Shown: in pieces, positions 1-12,700 of the stretch
Position numbering within the stretch: the stretch's first letter is position 1
Layout of the letters: every line of letters begins with the position of its first letter
Assembly (NCBI RefSeq): GCF_022581195.2
Contig: NC_061456.1
Location: 498,501-562,500 of the forward strand
Direction of reading: 5' to 3'
Length of the DNA stretch: 64,000 bases
Source: Helicoverpa zea
Taxonomy: Eukaryota; Arthropoda; Insecta; Lepidoptera; Noctuidae
Notes under the pieces: model-generated
The model's database searches: none
What the model was told of the DNA's origin: nothing
The model's input: only the letters and a program-made list of their open reading frames with translations
Position numbers and translations under genes: made by a program

Positions 1-2455
1 TTTGTTACACAACTTTTGGGGACGGGTGTACGCTTTAAGCCGTACTGTGGGGAAATTAAGTTTCATGGTTTATTTGTAGGTTCGCCTGTTTTACAGGAGT
101 GTTTATTGTAAATATTAAATGGTTAGGTAAAATATGTATAATTTCTAAAACATGAATAACAATTATTTTATTAGCAACTTTTAGTAGTTTGGGTGTGGTT
201 GTTACCAGTGATAGAAAAAAGTAGCCAACTCACGTGAGACAGCATATAATATCCAATACACCAAGTAGAAGGCACAGTAAGGAAGTTAGATTAGCACAAA
301 CACAATCGTCATAAAAGTACAAGGAATGCGTGTTAAAAATATAAATCATTTATTTGCTAATCAATTAAACGGTTGATTAAGCGTTTTCGAGATTTGGGCG
401 ACAGGCGTGCGCTCTGCGTCGAGGTCGGATCCTGACTGGCATAGCTGACTGGTGTCCTTTGTACGGCAACTACATGCGCTCGCGCATCTAGTGCTGAGGT
501 CAAGGTCGATAAAATGATAGATAGTATGCATGTTAGTGTAGTGATTTGGTTTATGTAAATAGACAATGATATATGTGTATATATAAATTGTAAGTATCTT
601 TGTTTGTGTAGTTTTTTTAGGTATATGTAAATAAATTAAATATTTTGTGAAGTAAGCTACAAACTCGGTGGATATGTTAGAAAAATATCCTACATACTTA
701 TGGTTTCACATAGTATATTTTTTCCAGTTCTATATAAAAACATCCTTTCAGCACAGCCAGTAAAAGTTCTCATACAATATTCAAATAGAATTTTATTTTT
801 CCCTTTATCTTACCTAAAAGCGTGATCCGAACATTACCTCAAAACAGTTGTTACAAAGTACGTACATAAGGAAACTGAAATGGGCCGCCGAAGAATTATG
901 CCGTTATCATATAAATAAGGATCTAAAGCCTTCTTCAGGAGTGGAGTGGACACAGCTCACCGCATTATTTACCTGCAATTTGTTTTGTTTTTATTACCTC
1001 TGAAAACCTCTGAAAATCCTTTTATAACAGCAGTTTAAGCTGCGCAGTCGAATTTATTGTTTTGAAAAAATATATGATGGATTACAGGATAACAAGTACA
1101 AAAGCAATCATTTATTAGTATAGAACCGTAATATTTTCTTAGAATTGGCTCGACCAAGAGTGGCTTGTCAACTGGTCAACTCATGATAAAGTGAACACTT
1201 TCATGCTCGCATGTAAGCCAACTTAAAATGATAATAACACAATTTATTCACAGCTTAAAATATACACACCCCAACAAAACCTCAACATACCTAGTCCTTC
1301 AATAATTTCATAAAAGAAAACCACCCTAATATTAATAACTTCAAATTACCTTACTTACCGATGTTTTCACACTTTGAGGGTACTTGGGAGTGTAATGACA
1401 ATTCATTGCGGGGGAAGAAGGGGCGTGTCGACAAAACAAAAACATGAAGTAATCGCTAAGTTGGGCTCTTTCGCGCGACGCCTGACTTCCGCATAATTAA
1501 ATAGTGATTAAGGCACCCGTTTTGTGTTCAGACTGGTGGATTGGGTGCGAAGGCATTCGTGAAGGGAAAAGTGAAGTTGCCTTCTTAAGTGAAGAACTAA
1601 ATGCATGGTGTGAATACATTAATCATGTCAAGTTAACCTTGGTATAAAATGAAATAGATCTAAATGCCAAGACATACAGAAGACATTTGAAGGGCCAATA
1701 TACCAATGACAAAGCACTGATGAAGTAAGTTACCCCTAAAATAACAAGAATATCATTAGAATGTCGTAATTGCGAAAATCTGTCCAGAAGAGTTGGTTGT
1801 TAGTTAGTTTTTATACTTTGAATTTCTCGATCGTCGTCACCCCTTTCACGCCAAAAATTTTATTCTTTCCGTCACCAGTGTTACCTACAAACTCCTAACA
1901 TAATCTTCAGGGTATCACAATCCGAGCTCATAATTCTCTTTACCAGGTAACTCGGTGAATGATTCGCCCCCGCCTCACGCACAGCCGATGTTCGTTAACC
2001 TTATTAATTAATTACACCTTCCGACAACACGGCCGATTTGACACCGTAACGTTACCTTTGATAAGGTCGACTCGTTGATTCACTTAATGACTTTCTGTTA
2101 TTTTTGTTTATTTTTGGAGACGTATTGTGTTTGATTTATTTAGGTCACTTGAAGATCCTTCAAATTTTCTAGTTTCAAACCTTGACATTCTTTTTGATTC
2201 AGGATTTGTATATTTTTTGTGTATCCGTCTGATATTGGAATGATGATAAACACAAATATATGGACTCATGATACACTGAAACTTTAAAAATACGTGATTG
2301 CATAATTATTTTGTACTTTACACTACGCCAAGCAAAAATTAGTAAGTTCTAAACTACCACAAAACCATTATTAGCTTTTCCCACGGTCTCTCAAACAGTT
2401 ACTCCACTAACAAAGGCTATTTACATGAAAAAACACCACAACAACATGTAAACCC
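1..2455. other. gene-free AT-rich DNA
   Basis: No open frame here looks like a real protein. Two stretches are richer in GC and non-repetitive (about 1380-1560 and 1930-2110). The second contains TTAATTAATTA at about 2003, a typical homeodomain-type core. They could be conserved regulatory DNA, but nothing in the sequence alone proves it. Confidence 0.5.
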
Positions 2456-2469
2456 CATCTATTAGCCGA

Positions 2470-2512
2470 GCGCCCTCAACTAGAGTGAGTACTCTCGACT
2501 GGAGGGCGTTCA
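2470..2512. repeat. imperfect hairpin with CGCCCTC/GAGGGCG arms
   Basis: CGCCCTC on the left pairs with GAGGGCG on the right, and inside them AGAGT pairs with ACTCT around a GAGT loop. The arms carry a few mismatches. It lies about 400 bp upstream of the duplicated coding-like segment, which also contains a CCTCAACGCGAGG mini-hairpin. The function is unknown. Confidence 0.45.
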
Positions 2513-2617
2513 AGACGCCATTGTTCCGCTGTCCGTAACGACTACTACTAATATTCGTAGCAAGTTATTGTGTTTTTGGAGATCAGCGTAATATTATGGC
2601 CAATTACACCGGTTACC

Positions 2618-2750
2618 GATAAAGGTATCAGGAACTTACTTATATGACGGGTAAAGTATAAGTCTTGGTTTCACAGGTCTCGGATAGCAATATCTGGCAG
2701 AAATGATAAGCAGCATTTATCTGGCAGATAGCATTAACTATCAGATAACT
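2618..2750. promoter_or_regulatory. cluster of GATA-factor sites
   Basis: About nine GATA or TATC cores fall within some 130 bp, several in the preferred GATAA/TTATC or AGATA context. Two of them sit in a direct repeat of ATCTGGCAGA, and GATAGCATTAACTATC forms a near palindrome. Dense GATA sites are typical of insect midgut, fat-body and haemocyte enhancers (general knowledge). That this one is an enhancer is inference, and AT-rich DNA raises the chance background. Confidence 0.3.
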
Positions 2751-2917
2751 AACTGGCACTTAATCGTAACTAGAGAAACCGAACCTTACTTTAGTTTTAG
2801 TCTCGTTAAAAAGCGAGTTTTTTAAAACGGGCTTTCCCTTCTACTGAATGAAGCAATGATCACAACAGAATCTCAAAGCACCCCTAAACGTTTTTCCTCG
2901 TTGTCAAAAGCTGTACA

Positions 2918-3012
2918 TCTGTTTAGGCGAAACTCCTCAACTCCAGCAGAGAGCCCTCAACGCGAGGACTTCACCGAGCCTCTTCATTGTTGCTTCATCG
3001 ATACACTGCCTG
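2918..3012 (+). repeat. 95-bp coding-like segment, copy 1
   Basis: This is the first of two copies 264 bp apart that differ at only three positions. It lies in a 92-codon open frame (2856-3134) and reads LFRRNSSTPAESPQREDF and on to FIDTLP. I do not recognise the protein. One difference from copy 2 is synonymous (TTC/TTT) and the other two fall in one codon (Ala/Val). That is compatible with a duplicated exon but far too little to prove coding. No clear splice donor follows this copy. Confidence 0.4.
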
Positions 3013-3181
3013 CTAAAGATAAAGATAAAAAAAAAACATTTATTCAAAGTAGCCTGAAAATCAGCACTTTTGGAAGGTCAAATTTCCAAAAGACTGAAAT
3101 CTTAAACTTAGACTCAAACCCATGGTTCCTCTAAACGTCTTTTCCTCGGTTTCAAACAACAGCTACATCAAAAGGAGTACG

Positions 3182-3276
3182 TCTGTTTAGGCGAAACTCC
3201 TCAACTCCAGTGGAGAGCCCTCAACGCGAGGACTTTACCGAGCCTCTTCATTGTTGCTTCATCGATACACTGCCTG
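3182..3276 (+). repeat. 95-bp coding-like segment, copy 2
   Basis: This is the second copy of the segment at 2918-3012. The same frame reads RLFRRNSSTPVESPQRED and on to DTLP, and is followed directly by GTAGGG, a possible splice donor. Upstream similarity continues weakly to 3131 (CTAAACG in both copies) but with indels. The shared frame is closed further upstream by a TAA, so this copy would need an upstream acceptor to be used. It is either a local tandem duplication of an exon or a fragment of an unknown repeat. Confidence 0.4.
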
Positions 3277-3608
3277 GTAGGGAAATGACTTGAGATTTTG
3301 TAGTTGAGTTAACTTTGCATGGTTGTGGTAGAAGAAAAGTTTGGCGTTTATTATTTTAATCCATAGATAGATGTTGTTTTTTAGGTAGAGAAAAGTGCAT
3401 GAACTAATCTATGTCTATTACCGCTATATTTTTAAAGTGAGTTACTTTTTAACAAAGTTAATAATTCCATAAAAAATAAAACTCGCATTCATCTTTCTAA
3501 TTATATTTTATCCTTTCCAATATATCCTTTAAATATCACTTCATGGCTATTTTATAACTTCAACCTCCGCAGTAAGTTGGCTCACTGATATTTTGTACGT
3601 AACGGTAA

Positions 3609-3799
3609 TCTATACTAATATTATAAAGCTGAAGAGTTTGTTTGTTTGAACGCGCTAATCTCAGGAACTACTGGTCCGATTTGAAAATTTCTTTCAGTGT
3701 TAGATAGCCCATTTATCGAGGAAGGCTATAGGCTACTTTTTATCCTAGTATGGGAAGTAGTTCCCACGGGATGCGGGTGAAACCGCTGGCAGAAGCTAG
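3609..3799 (+). mobile_element. non-autonomous Helitron (Lep1-type)
   Basis: The element begins with TC after an A (TCTATACTAATATTATAAAG) and ends with CTAG before a T, the classical Helitron insertion between A and T. Close to the 3' end GCGG pairs with CCGC around a GTGAAA loop, giving the expected terminal hairpin. The interior matches a short non-coding family I recognise as very abundant in Lepidoptera. It has no coding capacity. Related copies lie at 63568-63778 (minus) and from about 63885 to the window end. Confidence 0.85.
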
Positions 3800-6700
3800 T
3801 AATTAATAAGGCTTTATATTTATTCTTTTCTAAAACTCAACTATTACTTCTCTAAAACATGGCATCAAACAAAACAGCAACAAGGAATCAATACCGTAAT
3901 ACAATGCGACAGTTACAAAAACAATCCGACAAACTTTATCATTTAACTAAACTAGGACGGCAGCCAGCCTTCAAATAAAATAAACTGTACCTTGTAATTC
4001 CTTCCTTGATGCGGAATGAAAGAAAAATATCCTCTAGTATCAGCTTATCGTGCGAGTTAGTGAACGAAATGGGTTATTTAATAGGGTTCAGGTCCGATAA
4101 GGCGGCGACCTAACGTTAGTTATGCACCAGTTCCTTAAACCTGCTCGAATGACTCCCATTTTTATTTGGTGCCACTGCGATACGTGGCTGGTTTTGAATT
4201 TAAGGTGGAAGGTGGTCTTTGAATGTGGAAAATGCTGTTAAAATCAAAATCAAAATAGAGAGAAATAGAATTTGAGCAAAACTGTTCTTAAAGTAACATT
4301 GAACTATTTCCTGGAATTCCTTATTGAACTGAAATATCAAAAGAGGCCATTACAATGTCTCTAAAACCTGTCCTAAATAACGACGATATTTGAAACCCTT
4401 TACTCAAGAAAAAGAAAACAAAACAAAACATTCGTAATTTAAACAAACAAGAAAAAAACTTAAACTAAACAATCTGCCAATCACACAAAACGGGCAAAAA
4501 ACTGCTCCAGTTAAATTAAGAGAACAGTTGCCGAGTAACTTAATACAGAGGTGGAATGGCACAAAATAAAATCACCAAGATCCTTCGAGATAGAAGACTA
4601 AATAAGATGGCTTATTAAAAAAAGTGGACAGGCAGGTAAGCGAGTAAAAGTAACATACCGCAGACTAAACAGTCGGCGACAGTTGATCCAAATGTTGGTC
4701 AATTGGTAATTTGAATTCTCTCAAAGTTTCCAGTCAGTCGAATACCGGACAAAAAATACCTGTTCTTTGTAACGTGCGTACTACCATTCATTTTCATACT
4801 GATTTATGGGCCCAAACAGACTATCGGCCGACTAAAAGTTGCAAAGCAGTGTAGTCTAATGGTTGATAAGTATCTTGTTTGAAACAAAAGAGGCAGGACA
4901 AGGAGACAACAAAAGAGGCGTGTCGTTGTTTTTGAATCCCTCAGAGCGTGAAAGGCACGAGGCTTGGACTTCTGAGGTGAGACAATACTTAGTTGGATTA
5001 AGGCTAATGAAAATACTATTGATTAGGCTAAATAGTTACTTCTATATTAGTATTAAAAATACAATTTAGTTTTTTTCCACTTCCGCTTGTAGTCGCCAGT
5101 AAAGAGTTATCACCTATTTTGACACATGTAGCGCTACCTACGTTTTTACGTAGATTTTACTGAAACTTTAAACCTAGAAATGTATATAAACCAACTGCCA
5201 AAATGATGCACATGGCATGAATGATATTAATTCACTGATCTTCCTGACTTTCAACCTCAACAATAATGCCAGTAGCATAAACTGCAAAACTACAAAAACA
5301 ATACATACTTACAACAAAAAAGCCACAGAGTATAAAATACCAGTGTACTGACAATGTCACCGAGTGTGCGGCGGGCCTACAATACGGTTGTCGGCTCCAG
5401 GCGCGTCTTAAAACAATAATACCTTTGCACAACTGATTGTCTACTGTAGACGTTTTAGCTAAATTATATTGTTGGATCTTTTAGTTTGTTTGTTTGTTTG
5501 GAATTTTAGTTTTGTATTTTAAGACAGTTTCAGTGTAAAATTAAGATTATTTTAGATGTTATTCATGATAGTGTAGTGATAAACGTAATCAAAGCAAAGT
5601 CTCAATAATTGTCCAGAGAATATGGCTTACTCATTCAAACTGGTCACTTTCAAAGAGTTGTTAAAATGTTTCATCGTATAAACAAACTTAGCTTCATTTA
5701 ATGTTTTCAGGCAATTTCTTAGCTTGAACATAGACAATTACTAAACATCGCTTAAACTGGACAGACGGTGTTCAAACTGGCTGGCTGTCTAACTTAACGA
5801 GAAAACACTAGTCGAGTCCAGACCGTTCGCAATGCAAACTGTAATAAAACTCGCTCAACGGAGCGAACCGCAATGAATAATTCCTTACATATTTGATGTT
5901 TGTACAAAAAGAGGGGGAGCGTCTGTCAGTTTGACAAACGCCGTCTCAGGTGTCGCTCGTGTGCTCCAATCATGGAATGGAAATTATTCCCGACCCTACC
6001 GAGCTGAATCGAAGCCACTCATTACAACCACAGCCTAGAAAACCCCCAAACAACTTTTTTATCGTTGACAAATGTGAAAATGTTGCCGCTTGAAACATTC
6101 TGCTCTGTACCATTACATTGGTAGTAACTTTTGCGTTTAGTTGTTTAACAAATCAGTAGGGATGACGAAACAAATCCCACAATTTGTATTTTCGCTTTGG
6201 CATTGTTCGCCGTTCGGTTGTTTTTGTTGAATCTGCTGATTGACGAGCCCGACGAGTTGGGATTGCTCTGTCGTTCAACTTATTATAGGCTTTTTATAGC
6301 TTCGTCTGGCCAGAAAGTTTTGTTGGTTTAATTGTGTATTTTGTATAACATTTATAACTCAAAGGTGGCATTGATATGTTTGGAAATATTGGTGGAATTT
6401 GTTTTACAGGTTCGTTATTTATTCTGTTAAGTGAAGGTCTTTCTCTGGCGCATTCCAGCATCTTTTACGAGCGTGAGGCAGCGCAATTCATTGGTAGGTA
6501 CGTTGAGATATTTACAGCGGCATCTGACCAATGTATTGGCGGACGATACTCGTAGTTCTGTTGATCGTGAATTCGTGACTCGGTTACATGTGGCTACCTC
6601 CCGTGTTGTCTGAGGTAACTCGCTTTTAAGTGTTCTAGTTTTGTACTCTATCTCGGTTATTATTATAACGCTAGTAAATAGGTATACACATATATCTGCT

Positions 6701-9700
6701 CGAGACTTGTATAGTTTATGCTACAGCTACAAACTGGGACGGCCAATGATGATGTGGTGGACAAAAGAAGACAATTTGTTTTAGAATAAATGCATTTACT
6801 GACAGAACTTTTGATCAATATTCAATGAGCTTTGTTTAATGCCACATAACTTTAGAGTGGACAAAGTTTTTAGTACCTACATTAGCACTACCAGCTACGG
6901 ATCTAAAAGAGTTCCGACCACAATCTAAAATGACCATCTTAGTACCCAAAGATAATTTCCAGATTATATATTAAAATAGGCACTTACTTCGAAGCCCTTC
7001 CCAGCACTTAAAACCTGCATAAAGTTTTACATCATTATCAAAAGCGAAATTAACAAAGTCTTGAATTGGAATAAAGGCAAAGGGTTCCCGATGGGCAGAC
7101 GTCGGTTACGACAATCGACAAGTTATTTAGCAACAGAGAAACATAAACAGATGTAAATGACCGAAAGACCGACAAATACCAATACAGTCGATGTTGTAAA
7201 TATTGGGGCTGTTGTATACTTTCAGCGAGTAAATATAGCCTCGGGTTTATAAACATTTATTTCTCATGTCCATGGTCATGCATCACATTAGTGCTGGTCA
7301 GATTTCAAAGATGAAAATTAAATGTTGAATTTTCTTTTCACTTTCAGTATTGGAAATTCTGTCTAGTTTTTACAGTGTGTCGTTTAAAAAACTATTACTT
7401 TGTCAATGGATCAATATCGTTTTCCAAACAATAACGTATTATTTCATAACATATCTTAATCTCACGTGTCATATTTGGCAACATCCATCGATGCTTATAT
7501 TCGAGTTCGTGGCATTTAATCGACTTGAGTGCTCGCTCGCACCGCGCGACATTTGTGACAGCTATATGTCAAAATGTTTACCAATTTGTTGCTATTTTCA
7601 GATCATTTTGGTGAAAGTTGTTACAGTGAAAATGTAGTTTAATTTGTGTTTACGAAAATGGAATGACGTATTTCAATTAAAAGTTTGTTTTACGCTAATA
7701 AGCAGGTCGAACAAGGAACTCGTTGTGTGCAAAGTGCGGAGTCAGCGCTACGCTATAGAGTGCGGTGTGCGACAAACTTTAACTCCACCGACTCCCTGAG
7801 AGTATCCGCTCAATAATAAATGAGACGAGCAAACTTCACGCCTGTGCCAACACTCTAGCTATCCCATGAAAAACTTCGAAATGATCCCATCTGAAAACTT
7901 CGGCCAAACTAAAAACAACTTTAAATTTGACAGCGTAAAGCTTAATTTTAATTACTGTTTGTGTAAAGGCTCGTGTACACGTTTCCCTGAATTAGACATG
8001 TGTTAAAAGCTTAATGCATTTAATAGGTAAGTAACGTTGCATACTTAGTTGGTGTAATATTTTCTCTTCGACAGAATGTTTGTTATGAAAAATCTTTGGG
8101 AAAGTTTTTCAGTTTATACGCAGGATTTTGCTTCATATTTAGAATCTTTTGTTTGCTTCAAGTTAACGTAGAAAAGATACGTTCAAGTCAATTTCTTGCA
8201 AAGATAATGTTATTCAAGAAATGAGTTTTCTCAAAAACTCTATACGATGAAGAGAATTTAACTTTAACTAAAGAAGACAAAATGTATTCTCTCCTAATAT
8301 TCTTGAATCAAAACTTCTAAAATAAACTTTATTTCACGAAACCGCAAGCAACCAAAACAATAAAAGAACTTCCCTTTTTAAATCCACAAACCCAAAATCT
8401 GCACAAACAAACCGCTATCTAGTACCGATCCTAACAAAATACAATAAAAAGAAAACTAAGAAGGTTCATTTCAGAACGATGTCGAAAAACGTCGAATTAC
8501 TGCAGACATGCGATCGGTGCATTTGTCTGAGTTTTGTTTGTAGGACTCAAAATTTAACAGGGGCAGGGAAAAATTGAATTTTGGATGCCGTAAATATAAG
8601 ACTTCCTTGCTTCTTTATAATGACTTTAAATAATATTATGCTCCAGTTTTTTAAAGAGCCAATAGCAAGGGATTGTTTTGAAGACTACTACATCTCGATA
8701 GCTTAACATATAAATATGTACCTATGTAAATAAATATTAAGAGCTTCCAGATAATGAGAAAATGTATGCTGAAAATTACGATATATACTTGATTAAAAAG
8801 CATACTTTCGCATCATTATCAAATAGTGGGCCTTTGCTATAATTTATCGCATGTACCATCACTCAAAAAAGGCCTCGTAAGGCCGACCACGTGTCTGTGG
8901 CCGCTATATTGCTCTTTTGATGTGAGGCCAGGCTTCAGTTTTACACCGTTGAATTTTCCCCTTTCATAATTATTCAGTAGATTCTCGTTATAAGTCAGCT
9001 TGCTAATTAGTAGGCTAGTTGTAATTTTATGTTCCACTAGCTTTTGTGAGCGTTTGTTGGAATTCCAGGATCCTAGCGAATATTGTGGGGATGAGTGCTT
9101 TCTGCGTGTAGGCAGAAGGTGAAGTGCTTTTTGAGTACACGTATTATTTATGTTATGGGAGTTTTATTATGAAATTATTCAGACACTAGCTAAATCTCGC
9201 AGTTTCACCTGCAACCGGAATAAATTATTTCCGGTACTCTGATAAGATATAGCTTTCTATTGAGTTTTTTTTTAATCGGTTCAGTAGATGGACTGCTTTC
9301 TATAACGTCAAATTCTCAAAATTTACCTTTTTGGAAATACTAACCAACTACTAACCATAGAATTGAAATGCACCTAAAAATATTAACCACTACATTAACT
9401 ACTCAAAACCAAATAAATCCCCAAAAAACCTTCCCGCTGACATCACAATTGAAACAAACGTGATTACTATAAAGCTCTATTACACAATAGAACATGATAA
9501 GCCTGTAGTGATAAAACACGTATTATTATCGCAACCACGAGCAATTTCATTTAATTGCCGGATCACATGTCGCGGCTGTGCCCGGCTTACCCAGATTATA
9601 CCAATATTTAGTACAACACTACTGTTATGTAAAGGCCTTGTTGAAAGTATAGTCATTTGTTTATAAAGTGCCAGGGAGTGGTAATATCCTCTTTTCATAG

Positions 9701-12700
9701 GTTGAAGGTAGGATCATTGGGCCATTCATCAGTACCTGATTATTCGCTTGCTCCTGGTAAAAAGACCTTCTTAGCTGTGCGTCCTTTCGCGTAAAAAGGT
9801 GTCAAGCAGATTGAGGTAGAACGCTTAATTTCATCTTATGAAGCTACGCAGCAAAAACAATCAAGACAAAAGCAATCACACAACCAAGAAACAAAACACA
9901 CACAAGGAATTACCATAACAAAAATAAAACCTTCACACAATAGCTGACGGCATTACAATACAAGAACAACTGCAACCGCTTAAACAATTACAGCTAATTC
10001 CCGTTTGAAGTCACATCGCACCCGGCTTAGAGAAGCTTACACGCGCCACTTAGGGAGAGAATAATTACCGCGTTACTACCAAACGAGGAGTGGTACCTAT
10101 AGCCACACTTTTAGTGGAACTGCAAAGGGTTGCTGACGAGGGTCGCGCGGTAATTGCAACTGTTGTCGTTTTATTATTGCGTAATGATGGACGCGTTTAA
10201 TGTGTTAAGTTTGGAATCGTTTAGAGAACATTGCTAGTTTCGTTGTATGTAGGTTTTTAGGGCGATTCTGTTTATTCTCGTTTTCCAAAAACGATATAGG
10301 TAGTTACTGTAGAAAGTATCCTGACACGAGTCTAGAACAATAAAACTTGACTCCCCACATGACTATTCACAGAGGTATACTACACAACTTCAAATCCTCT
10401 TTACGCATCGAGCGATGCATTCAACTCTCCAAGATCTTATTACCAATTGTCTTTTTCGTTTACCTTTCAAACTTATTTTTGTGCTAAAAATTCACACAAT
10501 TATACCAGCCAAAATAAATAACCAGAAAGCACCAACAACAAACAAATAAACACATCTACCCATCTATCTAGGCCACAAAACATTATAATCGCTCGCGAGT
10601 CGTAGACCCTAGCTTATAAAGATTATTAGGGTCCGCTTAGAATATCGCCCTGTTAATGTACCTCGCTTAAGTGTTCGCTAACGTTCATGTGATTATGAGT
10701 TATGTGAAACGTGCGGCTAACTTCATGTTACCCCTTTTGTTAAACAAATGAACTGTTTTTATACATAAACTACCTTCAAGTCATGAAGAATATTTTGTGT
10801 TCTTTCATGACACAGCATACATATTGATTTGTATTCGTCATCAGAATGACGGAGCTGTGGCATAATATATTCCATTAGATTACATTATTTTTTTTATAAA
10901 AAGTCATATAAGTTACTTTAAATAATTTTGTGATTGTCCTCAAGATTTTTTTCTTTAAGAACCTCGGGGATTTTAAAACTTTTTCTTATAAAAATACTCA
11001 GAAATGTAATTATGTCTTTATTCATAAAAACTCTAAATAACAACGAAAACACTATCATATAACTTGATGAACAAAAAACAACAACAAATTAGTCTAAAAC
11101 CGGTCTACCACCAAAACATGGAACAAACTTATCCTTTTTAATTTACCTATTCGTCCAACTTCCAAGGGATGACAAAACAACGAGTTCCAAAGAATAAATT
11201 AAAAGTAAACTAAACAATAGAACAACGTTTAGCGAACTAAAAAACAACGTCCAAGTTTATATACGTGAAGCTAAATAACTTCAGTTATTATCTTTGGATT
11301 GCAGACAAAAAATAACTTTTTAACTCTTTGCCTTTTTTAAGGAAGTAAAGTTTTGATATTTCCTCCTTTATTTTTGGGATTGTTTTAACACCAGCTGCTT
11401 TTAATACCTCACTATCAGGATTCAAAATTTTAATTTTCCATAAAATTTTAATCCTCATATAAATGCATTGAGATAGGCACTTGTATATGTGCTAAATACT
11501 ATCTCCAAAGACGGATGGCAAAGTAAGGTATGTAGGTTAAATACGAATAATTCTATGTTCCAGAATGAGACCGCATTTTCATATAAATACAACGAGTCTG
11601 CAACTTATAAGATATCAGCGATTGGACATGTGCTTTTTCGGCACTTCAGGTATTTTTCTATTTTTGCTTCAATCAACATCTCTTGAGTGTTATACATGGC
11701 TAACATGGTGAAACTTGAAAGCGTACTTCGTAGTTATTCAAGTATTGCAATTACAAGTTAATTCGAGGCAATATCAGCTTATGATGCCAGTTATAACTCA
11801 ATCCCTATAGAAAACGTAACAGAGACTAAAAATAAATTCTAATGAAAAAGCTGCTGCACCTACTGTAATACTAAACTCGTCAACCTCTTTCAACTTGTAG
11901 CACACCAGGTAGACGTCGCGGTTTAAAGCCTATTCTTGAAGATGACAATATAATTTACATAAGCCAGGGCTTCTGAGACGAGCACTCGAGGAACACGTCA
12001 TTAGGCTAGTAGCGACCTGCCTAATTATACTACAAATTATTTGCATTATTGTCTACAATTTGTGTTTGTGGAGCGATGGAGCACTGTCAAAAAAACAAAA
12101 GAATTCCTGCTACGATCTTATAGAATTTAGCAAATCTTTTTTGTTGCAAGGTCCAGTGGTAGTAACTTTATAATAGTCAATTGCCAATGAAAGCTCGCCA
12201 GTCAAGCTTTTGCTATATTGATCTCAACAGTAGCTTCAATATCACTGACATTTGGAAGTCAGATGCTACTTCTAACGTCAATACACTAACAAGCATACTC
12301 CACAAAGGAAATTAAGACGGTCAGATCACATGACAAATTGCAGCTACTTAAACATCCGATAGCAATTTCCGATAGAATCCAGCAGCGTTCGAGACGTGGC
12401 CATTTCTCATCAGCCGTACTGATTACGTAGATCGCTGAACACCTGGGCAATGCCACGATGGAAAAATATGGATTTGCTAATGAAACGCTTAGTTGGTTTG
12501 CATCTGTCGCAATTTTGATTGATGCTGAATAAATTTTCGAAGTAAAGACGCCCCTGTAATGAGTTTGAAGAAGTTCGACAAATGAATTTACAGATGAATA
12601 ACGGTTTTTACATCGGAGACTTTCCGAATTATATTTGGGGCATCGAAAATGTTGGTGCGAGGAAAAATAAAGGTCAATCGAAATCATGAGAAGCGGATTC

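Noticed and set aside
4243..4256. TCAAAA units resembling a LINE tail
   Set aside because: Only the simple repeat matches. No 3' UTR similarity follows, so it is treated as a microsatellite.
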